From NCBI GenBank assembly GCA_034416335.1, contig DAOULV010000026.1:27524-91523 (forward strand): 64,000 nt of DNA. Direction: 5' to 3'. The translations under genes were made by a program, and so were the position numbers. The notes below the pieces were generated by a model. That model saw only the letters and a list, made by a program, of their open reading frames with translations, ran no database searches and was not told the DNA's origin. The DNA comes from MGML01 sp034416335 (lineage in GTDB: Bacteria; Chloroflexota; Dehalococcoidia; Dehalococcoidales; UBA2162). The number at the start of each line of letters is the position of its first letter. Positions within the stretch are counted from its first letter, which is position 1. Positions 7,299-14,811 of this stretch are shown here, piece by piece.

Positions 7299-8675
7299 TC
7301 AGTATTGCCCGTACTTTTTAACGGTCTCTATCATTGCTCTGACGTTTTCCGGTCTGGCGTAGTCAGAGGCACTTCCGGGACCGACTATCAAGCCGCCGTT
7401 CTTGCCGACGACATCTATAAGTTTTTTAACGTGCTCTTCAACGTCCTGCGGTGAACCCGCCTGAAGTATGGTGGGAGGGACACCGCCCTGAATGCACATA
7501 CGGTCGCCGATAATCTCTTTAGCTCTGAAGACATCGGTGAGTTCGCAATGAAAAACAACCTTTCCTTTCGGAAAGTCAAGCAGGTACTCCAGGCGCTGGT
7601 CCCAGATACCTTCGAAGAAGGGAGAAACGATGCAGTCCAGGTCAATTGTGGTGAGTATTGCCTTCTTCAGGGTAGGCCAGTAGAATTTCTCGAAATCTTT
7701 AACAGACATAAACCCATCGGAACCCCGGTGCAGAGCCATAAACATTCTCCTGGGGTTACCCATGGCATCGGGAGTAAAGGGGACGGCACGGGATATCCGC
7801 CATTCCAGTATCTTTTCGCAGGCAGCCAGTAGTTTATCGGGGCACTGGTATATGTCCAGCATGGCACCCCTCATTCCCCTGAGAAAATCCGATATCATAT
7901 CGAAAGGAGCGCCTCCGACGCCCATCCCACCGCCGCTGGTGCCGGCACCTCTCATTATGAGTCCTCCGCCTCCGACATACTCTGGCGGGAAACCTAAGCC
8001 CAACATCTGTTCGGTGTATTCAGCCTGCTCTTTTCTCAGCCTTTCCTGTTCATCGTTTATTTTTACCAGTACAGCTCCCAGCTCTCTGAATTCCTGAGAA
8101 GCAAACATCGCGGCTATAGCCTGGAATCCCAGGCCACCAATCATGTCTCTGAACGGCGGGAGTTTCGGCAGTGGGGCAAGCAGCCCGTAAATCCGGGGCA
8201 GATAGTATCTGAGGACGAAGTCGGAAGGGTCGTCCAGGAACAGGTCATATTCGTCCTGTTTCATATACTCGCCCTCAATAAATTGATACGGGGTATCCGG
8301 AGGTAAGCTGCCGCCGGGCCAGGCGGAAGTCTTCGAGTCCAGTAATTCCAGGATGGTTCCCGAGTTGGCGAACGCACCTGTTCCGATAGTATCAGCATCG
8401 AACTCCAGGGACGCAAGAAGGGCTGCCATGCGGTAGAGATTGTGGTCATAGTACATGGCTGAAAGTGGGATACCAGCGTACTTTAAAGCGAGGACTGTAG
8501 TCTGGACGGTTACGGGAACTCTGTCAGGTATCTTGAGCTGGCATGCATCTACGGTTCTCTGTTCTTTCTCACGATAAAGCTCTGCCAGACTTTTACCGTT
8601 CTTCTGTTCGACTTCTTCCTTTGCCTTGATTATACGTTTAAGCAGGTTCTCCTTAAGGCTGTCGATGGTGGTCAT
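7299..8675 (-). CDS. Uroporphyrinogen decarboxylase (UROD/MtaA)-superfamily protein
   Basis: 458 residues, longer than HemE (about 350). It carries UROD-superfamily features: an N-terminal R-x-P-V region, a glycine-rich linker (G-G-G-G-L-I-M-R-G-A-G, residues about 245-275), a late barrel strand with V-F-H-C-E-L-T-D, and the end strand G-L-I-V-G-P-G. The His-Cys pair resembles the zinc site of MtaA-type cobamide methyltransferases rather than a porphyrin decarboxylase. The ATG at 8675 is chosen over one 21 codons upstream because GGAGG lies 8 bases before it. Substrate unknown; neighbours suggest a catabolic role. Confidence 0.75.
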   Translation of the reverse strand: MTTIDSLKENLLKRIIKAKEEVEQKNGKSLAELYREKEQRTVDACQLKIPDRVPVTVQTTVLALKYAGIPLSAMYYDHNLYRMAALLASLEFDADTIGTGAFANSGTILELLDSKTSAWPGGSLPPDTPYQFIEGEYMKQDEYDLFLDDPSDFVLRYYLPRIYGLLAPLPKLPPFRDMIGGLGFQAIAAMFASQEFRELGAVLVKINDEQERLRKEQAEYTEQMLGLGFPPEYVGGGGLIMRGAGTSGGGMGVGGAPFDMISDFLRGMRGAMLDIYQCPDKLLAACEKILEWRISRAVPFTPDAMGNPRRMFMALHRGSDGFMSVKDFEKFYWPTLKKAILTTIDLDCIVSPFFEGIWDQRLEYLLDFPKGKVVFHCELTDVFRAKEIIGDRMCIQGGVPPTILQAGSPQDVEEHVKKLIDVVGKNGGLIVGPGSASDYARPENVRAMIETVKKYGQY

Positions 8676-8725
8676 TACTGAAACCTCCTGTAATAGAAAT
8701 TCATTGCGATGGTATAAATGCGTAT

Positions 8726-8754
8726 AGTTTATCGACACCTCACGTCCATGTCAA
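8726..8754 (-). promoter_or_regulatory. Promoter of the UROD-like gene
   Basis: On the minus strand TTGACA (8749-8754), a 17-base spacer and TAAACT (8726-8731). The spacer carries AGGTGTCGA, also found in the promoter at 11132-11160. Confidence 0.65.
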
Positions 8755-8769
8755 ACCACAAATGATTTG

Positions 8770-8880
8770 CGCCTGTTTGTATCTGGTTGTTTATACTCAC
8801 CTTACCACCTGCCCCCTTTCCGGTCGGAAAGGGGGATAAAAGGGGTGAACTGAAAATCACAACCAAAGCCGAATAGTACT
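8770..8880 (+). repeat. Modular palindromic repeat R1 (short form)
   Basis: Left end CTGTTTGTATCTGGTTG, central 10-bp hairpin CCCCCTTTCC-GGTC-GGAAAGGGGG (8812-8835), right end GGTGAACTGAAAATCACAACC followed by GAATAGTACT. Both ends recur in R2 (18252-18494) and R3 (19501-19733). It fills most of the intergenic stretch before the tetraheme gene. Confidence 0.7.
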
Positions 8881-8893
8881 ATATGATTCATAC

Positions 8894-8922
8894 TTGTTGT
8901 TTTTGTATATATACGGTAGAAT
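8894..8922 (+). promoter_or_regulatory. Promoter of the tetraheme lipoprotein
   Basis: TTGTTG (8894-8899), a 17-base spacer, TAGAAT (8917-8922), 65 bases before the ATG at 8988. Confidence 0.5.
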
Positions 8923-8987
8923 AAATAGATTTTACCAGACGAATATCGGTAAGTCGTTCAGTGATGGCGGAAGAAGGAGGTCAGGCT

Positions 8988-9446
8988 ATGTCCAAGTTAA
9001 AGATATTGTGTATTGTTTTGATAATCGGGTTGTTAGTGGTGTCGTTTGCGGGATGTAGTTCAACAACGAGTACGGGTGGAACGACTACAACCCAGAAAGA
9101 AACCGAACAGGAGCAGGAACAGGAAGAACAGGAGGTAGAAGAGGAAGAAGAGTCCCCGAACATACCTCACGTTCTGGACGGACGCGACAGCTGCCTCGGC
9201 TGCCACAATACCTCAACAAATGTTCCGGTACCGGCTGACCATGAAGGAAGGACCGATAGCAGCTGTACTGCTTGCCACGCGCTGGCATCGAATCCTTCCA
9301 GCACTACGGCCACAGCTATTCCTCATTCTCTTGAAGGACGTTCAAATTGTCTCGCCTGCCATGCGGAGGGGACTTCTGCAGGAGTTCCGGTAAGCCATAA
9401 GGGCAGAACAATCGAAGTATGTACGGCATGTCACCAGCCGGAATAG
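8988..9446 (+). CDS. Tetraheme c-type cytochrome lipoprotein
   Basis: 152 residues. A hydrophobic signal (residues 5-22) ends in a lipobox F-A-G-C with Cys23 as the expected lipid anchor. A Thr/Gln/Glu-rich linker (24-57) follows. Four CxxCH motifs sit at residues 69, 93, 121 and 145, each preceded about 8 residues earlier by a histidine (61, 85, 113, 137) in a H-x(0-3)-G-R context, fitting bis-His hemes. The four units form a twofold internal duplication. It is probably an extracytoplasmic electron carrier. GGAGG lies 7 bases before the ATG. No redox enzyme gene is adjacent. Confidence 0.85.
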   Translation: MSKLKILCIVLIIGLLVVSFAGCSSTTSTGGTTTTQKETEQEQEQEEQEVEEEEESPNIPHVLDGRDSCLGCHNTSTNVPVPADHEGRTDSSCTACHALASNPSSTTATAIPHSLEGRSNCLACHAEGTSAGVPVSHKGRTIEVCTACHQPE

Positions 9447-9562
9447 CCGGGTATCGTCTCTGAATCAGTAACTTTCAAATAACCGGCGTTATCCTTTTAG
9501 TCGGGTGTAGTTGCTGTATTAGGGCAGATATACTGATGTTAGTCCGGTGATTAGAATGATAT

Positions 9563-9598
9563 AAAGGGGGGAAGCTAAACAGCTTCCCCCCTTGTTTT
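9563..9598. terminator. Bidirectional terminator
   Basis: An 11-bp stem GGGGGGAAGCT/AGCTTCCCCCC with loop AAAC, followed by TTGTTTT on the plus strand and A-rich sequence on the other side. It separates convergent genes. Confidence 0.85.
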
Positions 9599-9637
9599 GT
9601 CTGCGGATTCCTGGATTATTCCTCGTTTGTTCGAGGG

Positions 9638-10525
9638 CTATACATCCTCCGGTTTGCCCATAAATAATTTTGTTATCGATACCTCCAGGAAGATAACAGG
9701 CTTCTTGATGTTGTGGACGAGTAACGGGCAGTGTTTCAAACCGGGGGGCATCGACATTATGGTCGGGGTGTTATAATTATGCTCTTCGAGTTCATTACCG
9801 AAATGCACTGTGACGTCAGCTCCCAGTTCTCCGGGGTTTTCCGGGTCTCCCGAGAGGAAACAGAGGTTCTCATGGAATTCATGCCCGTGAGAAAACGGCA
9901 CATCATAAGGCGTTACGATGCAGTGATAACCGAGGCTTATTCCAGCTTTAAATTCATCATGATGAGCCCATATCGATGTTCCGGTCCAGCCCGGCTCGTA
10001 GTCTACATATAGAGGACCCCGGAACATGTTCATCCAGTATCTTTTCCCGTGCTTGGTAACATCATTGCCGTTCAGAAGCCTGCCCAGTTTGAAAGAGTCT
10101 TCTCCTTCCAGTCCCTCATTCAACTTATCCTGGTATTCCCTGGAATTTACTATCCTGAGCAGGGAAAAAGGTTTAGTGAAGTTTTTTACGGTAATCGGAC
10201 CGAGTTTTAATCCCGGTGGCGCAGAAACTATCGTTGTGTCGTTAACGATATGCTCTTCATCGTCCTTACCCAGGGTTAGTCGGATTTCCGCTCCCAGATC
10301 CCTGATATTTTCAGGATTTCCGCCAACGAAGCAATACAGTTCGTGAGTATCCGGAGTTCGGGTCACATCGATAGACCAGTTGGGATCGGTGATATAGTGA
10401 TGTTCGAAAGCCACTCCGGAGTTTTCTTCATCAGCCTGCTTGAACATGGTTGCACCGCCGAATTCTGCCGATGCTTTCTCGAAAGGTTCCTTTTTTAAAT
10501 GTTTACCGTATTTCGTTTCCGTCAT
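9638..10525 (-). CDS. Bicupin-like protein (paralogue 1 of the cupin cluster)
   Basis: 295 residues containing two cupin-type domains. The second (about 175-295) has a metal-site pattern H-G-H-E-F-H-E-N-L, then G-E-L-G-A-D-V-T-V and P-P-G-L-K-H-C-P-L. The first copy is degenerate (D-T-H-E-L-Y, P-P-G-L-K-L-G-P). The same pattern appears in the two single-domain paralogues at 10619 and 12533. It is probably a cytosolic metal-binding enzyme or ligand sensor, with function unknown. The ATG at 10525 is chosen because AAGGAG lies 6 bases upstream. Confidence 0.7.
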   Translation of the reverse strand: MTETKYGKHLKKEPFEKASAEFGGATMFKQADEENSGVAFEHHYITDPNWSIDVTRTPDTHELYCFVGGNPENIRDLGAEIRLTLGKDDEEHIVNDTTIVSAPPGLKLGPITVKNFTKPFSLLRIVNSREYQDKLNEGLEGEDSFKLGRLLNGNDVTKHGKRYWMNMFRGPLYVDYEPGWTGTSIWAHHDEFKAGISLGYHCIVTPYDVPFSHGHEFHENLCFLSGDPENPGELGADVTVHFGNELEEHNYNTPTIMSMPPGLKHCPLLVHNIKKPVIFLEVSITKLFMGKPEDV

Positions 10526-10567
10526 TTTTTCTCCTTTCATCGCTGCTGAAGCAATATGTTATCTCAC

Positions 10568-10596
10568 ATATTAAATCTATCAGCCGTATTTATCAA
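10568..10596 (-). promoter_or_regulatory. Promoter of the bicupin gene
   Basis: Minus strand TTGATA (10591-10596), a 17-base spacer, TAATAT (10568-10573), 43 bases upstream of the ATG. Confidence 0.65.
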
Positions 10597-10618
10597 CCTC
10601 TTATTTTTATGTCCGGAC

Positions 10619-11074
10619 TTAAACGAAAGTCCATAGATATTGTTTCCCCATCATTACCGAATAGTGGACGATAGGACTGGTTACTTTTTCAATCGATAAC
10701 GGGCAATGCTTCAATCCGGCAGGAACGTAGACCATGCAGGTCTCCGTGAGGATGTGTTTTTCATCTTCAAGCCAGAAGATGACTTCTCCGCCGAGGTCCT
10801 GCGGATTCTCCACGCTGGTACCGACGAAGCCGATTATTTCGTTGACCTCGTGAGTATGGGGCTTCACCATTTCTCCAGTGCTTTTCGTACCGGGACCAAC
10901 CAGGCAGACCTCCATATAAAAGGCGTCTTTGATTATCTGTTCATCCAGCCAGAGAACGCCCTCGGAATAAGGGACATCCGGTTCTTTAATATTTGGTGTA
11001 CGGCCTCTGCTGGTAAGCTCTTCATCGGTAAGAAATTTCTTTATAATGTATTTACCGTATTTCGATTCGGTCAT
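10619..11074 (-). CDS. Cupin-like protein (paralogue 2)
   Basis: 151 residues, one domain of the same family as the bicupin next door. It shares the N-terminal M-T-E-x-K-Y-G-K opening, the metal site H-T-H-E-V-N-E-I-I-G-F, the element D-L-G-G-E-V-I-F, and the end motif P-A-G-L-K-H-C-P-L. The family resembles small cupins found in catabolic clusters, but I cannot name the substrate. It has its own promoter and a Shine-Dalgarno (AAAGGAGC) 7 bases before the ATG. Confidence 0.7.
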   Translation of the reverse strand: MTESKYGKYIIKKFLTDEELTSRGRTPNIKEPDVPYSEGVLWLDEQIIKDAFYMEVCLVGPGTKSTGEMVKPHTHEVNEIIGFVGTSVENPQDLGGEVIFWLEDEKHILTETCMVYVPAGLKHCPLSIEKVTSPIVHYSVMMGKQYLWTFV

Positions 11075-11131
11075 ATTCGTATTGCTCCTTTTATTAGTTT
11101 TGGGGTATTCAAAACTCTCCGGGACGTGTAT

Positions 11132-11160
11132 AGTCTATCGACACCTGATATGCAAGTCAA
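11132..11160 (-). promoter_or_regulatory. Promoter of cupin paralogue 2
   Basis: Minus strand TTGACT (11155-11160), a 17-base spacer, TAGACT (11132-11137). The spacer ends in AGGTGTCGA exactly as in the UROD-like promoter at 8726-8754. Confidence 0.65.
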
Positions 11161-11202
11161 GCAAAGAGAAGACGAGTTTCTTTTTACTCTGTGTCGTGCC
11201 TA

Positions 11203-12381
11203 TTATTTCACAACAATGCAGGGAGACCTTGAAATGACCTCTTCGTTCAGGTCTATCCCCAAACCGGGTAATTCCGGTACCGTGAAACGTCCGGCAACCG
11301 GCTGATAGTCCTGGACGCACAGCTCCCTGTTTTCACGCTGGAGTGCGATGACGTGGTGTTCGTGTATCTGGAAATTCGGGATGACGGTTTCAAGGTGCAG
11401 GGATGCGGCTGTGGATATCGGGCTGCCGCAGACATGGACCTGCACCGTAATATCATAAGTATAAGCATAATCACAGACCTTTTTCCCCTCGGTGATACCG
11501 CCGACAAGGCACAGGTCCGGCTGAATCATGTCAAGTGACTGCTTTTCAAAATAGGGTGCGTATCCCCAGCGTGTATAGATGCGTTCACCGGCTGCCATGG
11601 GCATCTTGATATTACGGGAAATCTTTTTCTGGAGGGCCGGATTTACGTACTGGACTCCCTCTTCCATATACATGCAGTCGAACTCTTCCAGCAGCCTGCC
11701 GAGTTGTATTGCGGCTGTAGCACTGGTGGCGGAATGAAGCTCGATAAGAATATCCACGTCCTTACCAACAGCTTCACGAATAGCCTTAATCCTGTTATAG
11801 ACAATGCGTTTAACATCACTGGTCAGTATCTTATTCAGATTACCAAGTCTTCCGCCTTCCTCGTCGAAGGTAGTGGGGTCGACCTTGACCGCATCATAGC
11901 CCTCGGCGACGGCGTTCAGGGCAGCTTGAGCATATTCTTCAGGTTTTGCCAACCGTGACTGTTTTTCGGCACTCCAACCCATCTGGATCTGGCTGGCATA
12001 GCAGCGGAGGCTTTCATTGGTCATGCCGCCCAGCAGCCTGTAGACCGGCTGACCCAGAACTTTACCGCGGATATCCCAGCAGGCAATATCTATGGCACTC
12101 ATACTTCCGTAAACCACCGGACCGCCGCCCTTAGCCCAGAAGGTTCCCTGGAACATGGCGTCCCAGATTTTCTCGTTATTCGTCGGGTCGGTACCCAGCA
12201 GATAGCTTTCAGCAAGGTTCTTTACGTAAGCTGCTCCACCGGAATGGCCGGTACCATAAGCCAGGCCGACTTCGCCGAGACCGCTGATGCCTTCGTCCGT
12301 GTTTACACGGATGATAACCGGATGGTGCCAGGGGAGTGAAGGGCAATTAACATCCCATATTTCAACACTGGTAACTTTCAT
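11203..12381 (-). CDS. Enolase-superfamily enzyme (mandelate racemase/muconate lactonizing type)
   Basis: 392 residues with the two-domain enolase-superfamily layout: an N-terminal capping domain (M-K-V-T-S-V-E-I-W) and a TIM barrel. Visible sites are the catalytic-lysine strand A-V-K-V-D, the metal strand L-I-E-L-H-S, the second ligand M-E-E-G, the third ligand A-A-G-E-R, and a late V-H-V-C-G-S-P. These enzymes abstract the alpha proton of a carboxylate; dehydratase or racemase activity is likely, with substrate unknown. The ATG at 12381 follows AAGGA at good spacing. It lies between the cupin paralogues. Confidence 0.85.
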   Translation of the reverse strand: MKVTSVEIWDVNCPSLPWHHPVIIRVNTDEGISGLGEVGLAYGTGHSGGAAYVKNLAESYLLGTDPTNNEKIWDAMFQGTFWAKGGGPVVYGSMSAIDIACWDIRGKVLGQPVYRLLGGMTNESLRCYASQIQMGWSAEKQSRLAKPEEYAQAALNAVAEGYDAVKVDPTTFDEEGGRLGNLNKILTSDVKRIVYNRIKAIREAVGKDVDILIELHSATSATAAIQLGRLLEEFDCMYMEEGVQYVNPALQKKISRNIKMPMAAGERIYTRWGYAPYFEKQSLDMIQPDLCLVGGITEGKKVCDYAYTYDITVQVHVCGSPISTAASLHLETVIPNFQIHEHHVIALQRENRELCVQDYQPVAGRFTVPELPGLGIDLNEEVISRSPCIVVK

Positions 12382-12412
12382 ATGACTCACATCCTTTCTT
12401 TCATCTTCCGAT

Positions 12413-12441
12413 AATGTAGATTAATGCCATATCATTGTCAA
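12413..12441 (-). promoter_or_regulatory. Promoter of the enolase-superfamily gene
   Basis: Minus strand TTGACA (12436-12441), a 17-base spacer, TACATT (12413-12418), about 30 bases upstream of the ATG. Confidence 0.65.
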
Positions 12442-12472
12442 TCGGCTGAAACGGTTGATGGTGAAGAAACAT

Positions 12473-12502
12473 AAAAATCCCCGGATTAATCCGGGGATTT
12501 TT
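12473..12502 (-). terminator. Intrinsic terminator of cupin paralogue 3
   Basis: A long perfect palindrome AAAAATCCCCGGAT-TA-ATCCGGGGATTTTT that supplies its own U tract on both strands. It lies 30 bases past the minus-strand stop. Confidence 0.88.
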
Positions 12503-12532
12503 AACTCTGTAATACGAATAATTCCGGTTGTG

Positions 12533-12994
12533 TTATTCTTCTTTATTCTGCGGGATGAGTTTCAGGTCGTAGAAGCCTGCTTCTTTCCCGTCGACCTTCA
12601 GAGAATATTCCGGCACCATCGGGCAGTTGACGAAGAAAAAAGGCGTGCCGACTCTGGTGTGCCTGATAGGACAATGAACCAGTCCTGCAGGGATAAATAA
12701 AGCGGTTGTCCGGTTGATTATGTGTTTTTCCCCCTCCTCTCCGAGGTACAGTTCGGTTTCCGCATCGTAGGCTGTCAGGTCGTCAGTACAGGGAACCCAG
12801 AGCATAATCTGGTCGAAATCGTGGGAATGAGCGGGTTCCAAACCGTCAAAGGGGACGCTGACGTGCGTAAACCTTATCTGGAAGTTAATGTCCTTGTTAT
12901 CCAGCGTATGCATTATCATGTTCTTGAACGGGGGATAGGTGGTTTCATGGATTATTTCCGTTGTGAAAAGATGATCGTATTTTCCTTCAGCCAT
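12533..12994 (-). CDS. Cupin-like protein (paralogue 3)
   Basis: 153 residues and the most divergent of the three cupin paralogues. The metal-site strand reads A-H-S-H-D-F-D-Q-I-M-L-W, followed by A-E-T-E-L-Y-L-G and the end motif P-A-G-L-V-H-C-P. The spacing of the histidines and of P-A-G-L matches paralogues 1 and 2, so the fold and probably the metal are shared. AAGGAG lies 9 bases before the ATG. With the enolase-superfamily gene and the UROD-like gene it makes up a putative catabolic cluster. Confidence 0.68.
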   Translation of the reverse strand: MAEGKYDHLFTTEIIHETTYPPFKNMIMHTLDNKDINFQIRFTHVSVPFDGLEPAHSHDFDQIMLWVPCTDDLTAYDAETELYLGEEGEKHIINRTTALFIPAGLVHCPIRHTRVGTPFFFVNCPMVPEYSLKVDGKEAGFYDLKLIPQNKEE

Positions 12995-13111
12995 ATTCCT
13001 GTTCTCCTTACATATTAGTTACAGTTTTATAATAAACCGAGATACGGTTACCGGTACTATTATCAGCGAAATCCGGTAAAAATACAAACTATACGGACGA
13101 AATTGTGTGTT

Positions 13112-13810
13112 TTATTTGACTGCTGTGTGTATACCGGCGGCACCGAACAGCAGGGGGCGGTAATCAACCCTTGCAAATCCGGCTTCTATGAGCATGTCTC
13201 TTATTTCTCCTGGTGTGTAGAAGCGTGAAGCCGATTCGGCGAGGTAGTTATAGGCGCTCCTGTTCCCCGATATTATGGTACCGATTTTTGCTACATATCG
13301 ACGCAGGTAGATATGGAATAATTTCCGGATAAAAGGCGATTCCGGCTGGCTGCTCTCGACGATAATAAACCTGCTGCCGGGCTTAAGTACCCTTACTATT
13401 TCCGTAAGGTGATTGTTCAGTTTGGGATTTTTGTAAGTCAGGTTTCTGAAGGCGAACGATATACCGATACAGTCGAAACAATTATCCGGAAAAGGAAGGC
13501 GGGAAGCGTCACCAATTATATACGAAGGTTTATCCGCCAGTGCCTCTGCTTTCCCAACTGCTACATCGAGCATCAGCCTGCTGTAGTCGAGGCCGAATAC
13601 TTCCGCAGAACTCTCTTTCAGGAGAGATATTGTATGAGCGAGGTCACCTGTACCGCAGCAGATATCGAGAATCCTTTCAGGTGAAGATTTGAGGCACTCA
13701 ACTGCAGCCTTATTTCGCCATTTACGGTCGAGTCCCCAGGTAATGATTTTGTTAAGCAGGTCGTACCGGCGGGGGACTGAATTGAACATTTCATAGAGAG
13801 GTCGGGTCAT
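13112..13810 (-). CDS. menG: Demethylmenaquinone methyltransferase
   Basis: 232 residues, full length for UbiE/MenG. It opens with the family signature V-P-R-R-Y-D-L-L-N; SAM motif I is I-L-D-I-C-C-G-T-G-D at about 47-56, followed by G-L-D-Y-S and D-A-S-R-L-P-F-P-D-N-C-F-D. The conserved F-R-N-L and R-V-L-K-P-G motifs are present. It performs the last methylation in menaquinone synthesis at the membrane. The residue before the G-T-G triplet is Cys, a mild variation. It stands alone, with no other men gene nearby. Confidence 0.92.
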   Translation of the reverse strand: MTRPLYEMFNSVPRRYDLLNKIITWGLDRKWRNKAAVECLKSSPERILDICCGTGDLAHTISLLKESSAEVFGLDYSRLMLDVAVGKAEALADKPSYIIGDASRLPFPDNCFDCIGISFAFRNLTYKNPKLNNHLTEIVRVLKPGSRFIIVESSQPESPFIRKLFHIYLRRYVAKIGTIISGNRSAYNYLAESASRFYTPGEIRDMLIEAGFARVDYRPLLFGAAGIHTAVK

Positions 13811-13891
13811 TATATGACGAGTATAGCACAGCGAGAAGTGAAGATATAAACAGGCCGGAACGCCCGGTTTTTACGCATAGCCGGGGTATAG

Positions 13892-13920
13892 TTGACATAA
13901 TTGACAACGTAGTGTATAAT
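13892..13920 (+). promoter_or_regulatory. Perfect consensus sigma-A promoter
   Basis: TTGACA (13892-13897), 17 bases, TATAAT (13915-13920). It drives the small membrane protein gene at 13971. Confidence 0.85.
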
Positions 13921-13970
13921 CTCTGAAAAGTCTTGATTATTTATGGTAAATAGTATAATATTGGCAGGAA

Positions 13971-14225
13971 ATGAATAATTCCAGACAAATATTGTTTATA
14001 GTGGTCTTGTTCCTCGGACTGATGCTGGTGGCAGCGGGTATTGGCGCGCTGGTTGCGGGAGAGGGGCTTATCGGGACGATATTCCTGGTATGCGGAATCT
14101 TGCTGCTGGTATTCGACACCGTTATTTTAGTTCTCGTCCGGAAAAGAACCCGGATAGTTAAGCAGGAAAGTGTTCCGGAACAGGAACAAGTCGTTGAAAC
14201 GGAACAAAACCTGGAAAAGGAATAG
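13971..14225 (+). CDS. Small two-helix membrane protein
   Basis: 84 residues. Two hydrophobic helices (about 7-29 and 33-55) are joined by a short loop with A-G-E-G; a basic patch R-K-R-T-R at 57-61 is followed by a Glu/Gln-rich tail. No named family is recognised. By the positive-inside rule the charged tail would be cytoplasmic. Expression should be strong given its consensus promoter and clean terminator, which is notable for such a small orphan. Monocistronic. Confidence 0.65.
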   Translation: MNNSRQILFIVVLFLGLMLVAAGIGALVAGEGLIGTIFLVCGILLLVFDTVILVLVRKRTRIVKQESVPEQEQVVETEQNLEKE

Positions 14226-14255
14226 CAGCCCGGAGATACTTCGGAAAACAGTCGC

Positions 14256-14290
14256 AAAGGGGGGAAGTAATTACTTCCCCCCTTTTTTAT
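14256..14290. terminator. Terminator between convergent genes
   Basis: Perfect inverted repeat GGGGGGAAGTAA/TTACTTCCCCCC (14259-14282) followed by TTTTTT. Confidence 0.88.
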
Positions 14291-14323
14291 CCACGAAAAG
14301 TGATATGTTACGAAAGAACGTGC

Positions 14324-14650
14324 CTAATCATCCAGTGAATATATCTGTTTGTAAGTCCCCATTATGACCGGCGTCCCGAGACTGCTCATTCGACCGGCTT
14401 CTCTTTTTTCCGCAATGGTTTCATTCAAACCTTTCATAGCGGCCTGGATATCATCGGTTTCTATTTCATATAGAGCAAGGTATTTCGCATCGTCTGGTTT
14501 GGGTTCGGTGTGTTCCCAGCGGGTTGCCCGTACAAAATCAGGTGTTTCAAGAACATCCGGGAAGTGGATGTTATTATACCAGTCATTAAACTCAGCTTCG
14601 TTGGCGGGGTCGGTAACTTTCATACCTACAACCAGCAAATATTTACCCAT
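14324..14650 (-). CDS. Dimeric alpha/beta-barrel (ferredoxin-like) protein
   Basis: 108 residues. The N-terminal strand Y-L-L-V-V-G-M, the helix A-E-F-N-D-W-Y-N-N-I-H-F-P-D-V and the strand K-Y-L-A-L-Y-E-I-E are typical of DUF4286/EthD-like dimeric barrels, where the N-x-x-H-x-P-D element lines the active pocket. Such proteins are small degradative enzymes or accessory proteins of aromatic and polyketide pathways. The ATG at 14650 is preferred because AGGAGG lies 8 bases upstream; a longer frame upstream lacks any support. Confidence 0.7.
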   Translation of the reverse strand: MGKYLLVVGMKVTDPANEAEFNDWYNNIHFPDVLETPDFVRATRWEHTEPKPDDAKYLALYEIETDDIQAAMKGLNETIAEKREAGRMSSLGTPVIMGTYKQIYSLDD

Positions 14651-14811
14651 ATGATTATCCTCCTGAAATTTTACTAATAATAACCAGACCTGACAGGATA
14701 AATCAAATTGCAATTCATTAATTTTATTAATACAACTATTTATGATTTAATGTCTCAGGAAGTAATCATTCCACAGAGCTGTGAATAAATCAATAACAGG
14801 AGGGACAAGTA

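Noticed and set aside
8770..8880. A CRISPR array or insertion sequence
   Set aside because: The repeat copies are far apart, lack spacers, and contain no transposase.
11203..12381. Assigning a specific sugar-acid dehydratase name
   Set aside because: Only the enolase-superfamily acid/base sites are visible; the substrate cannot be decided from sequence.
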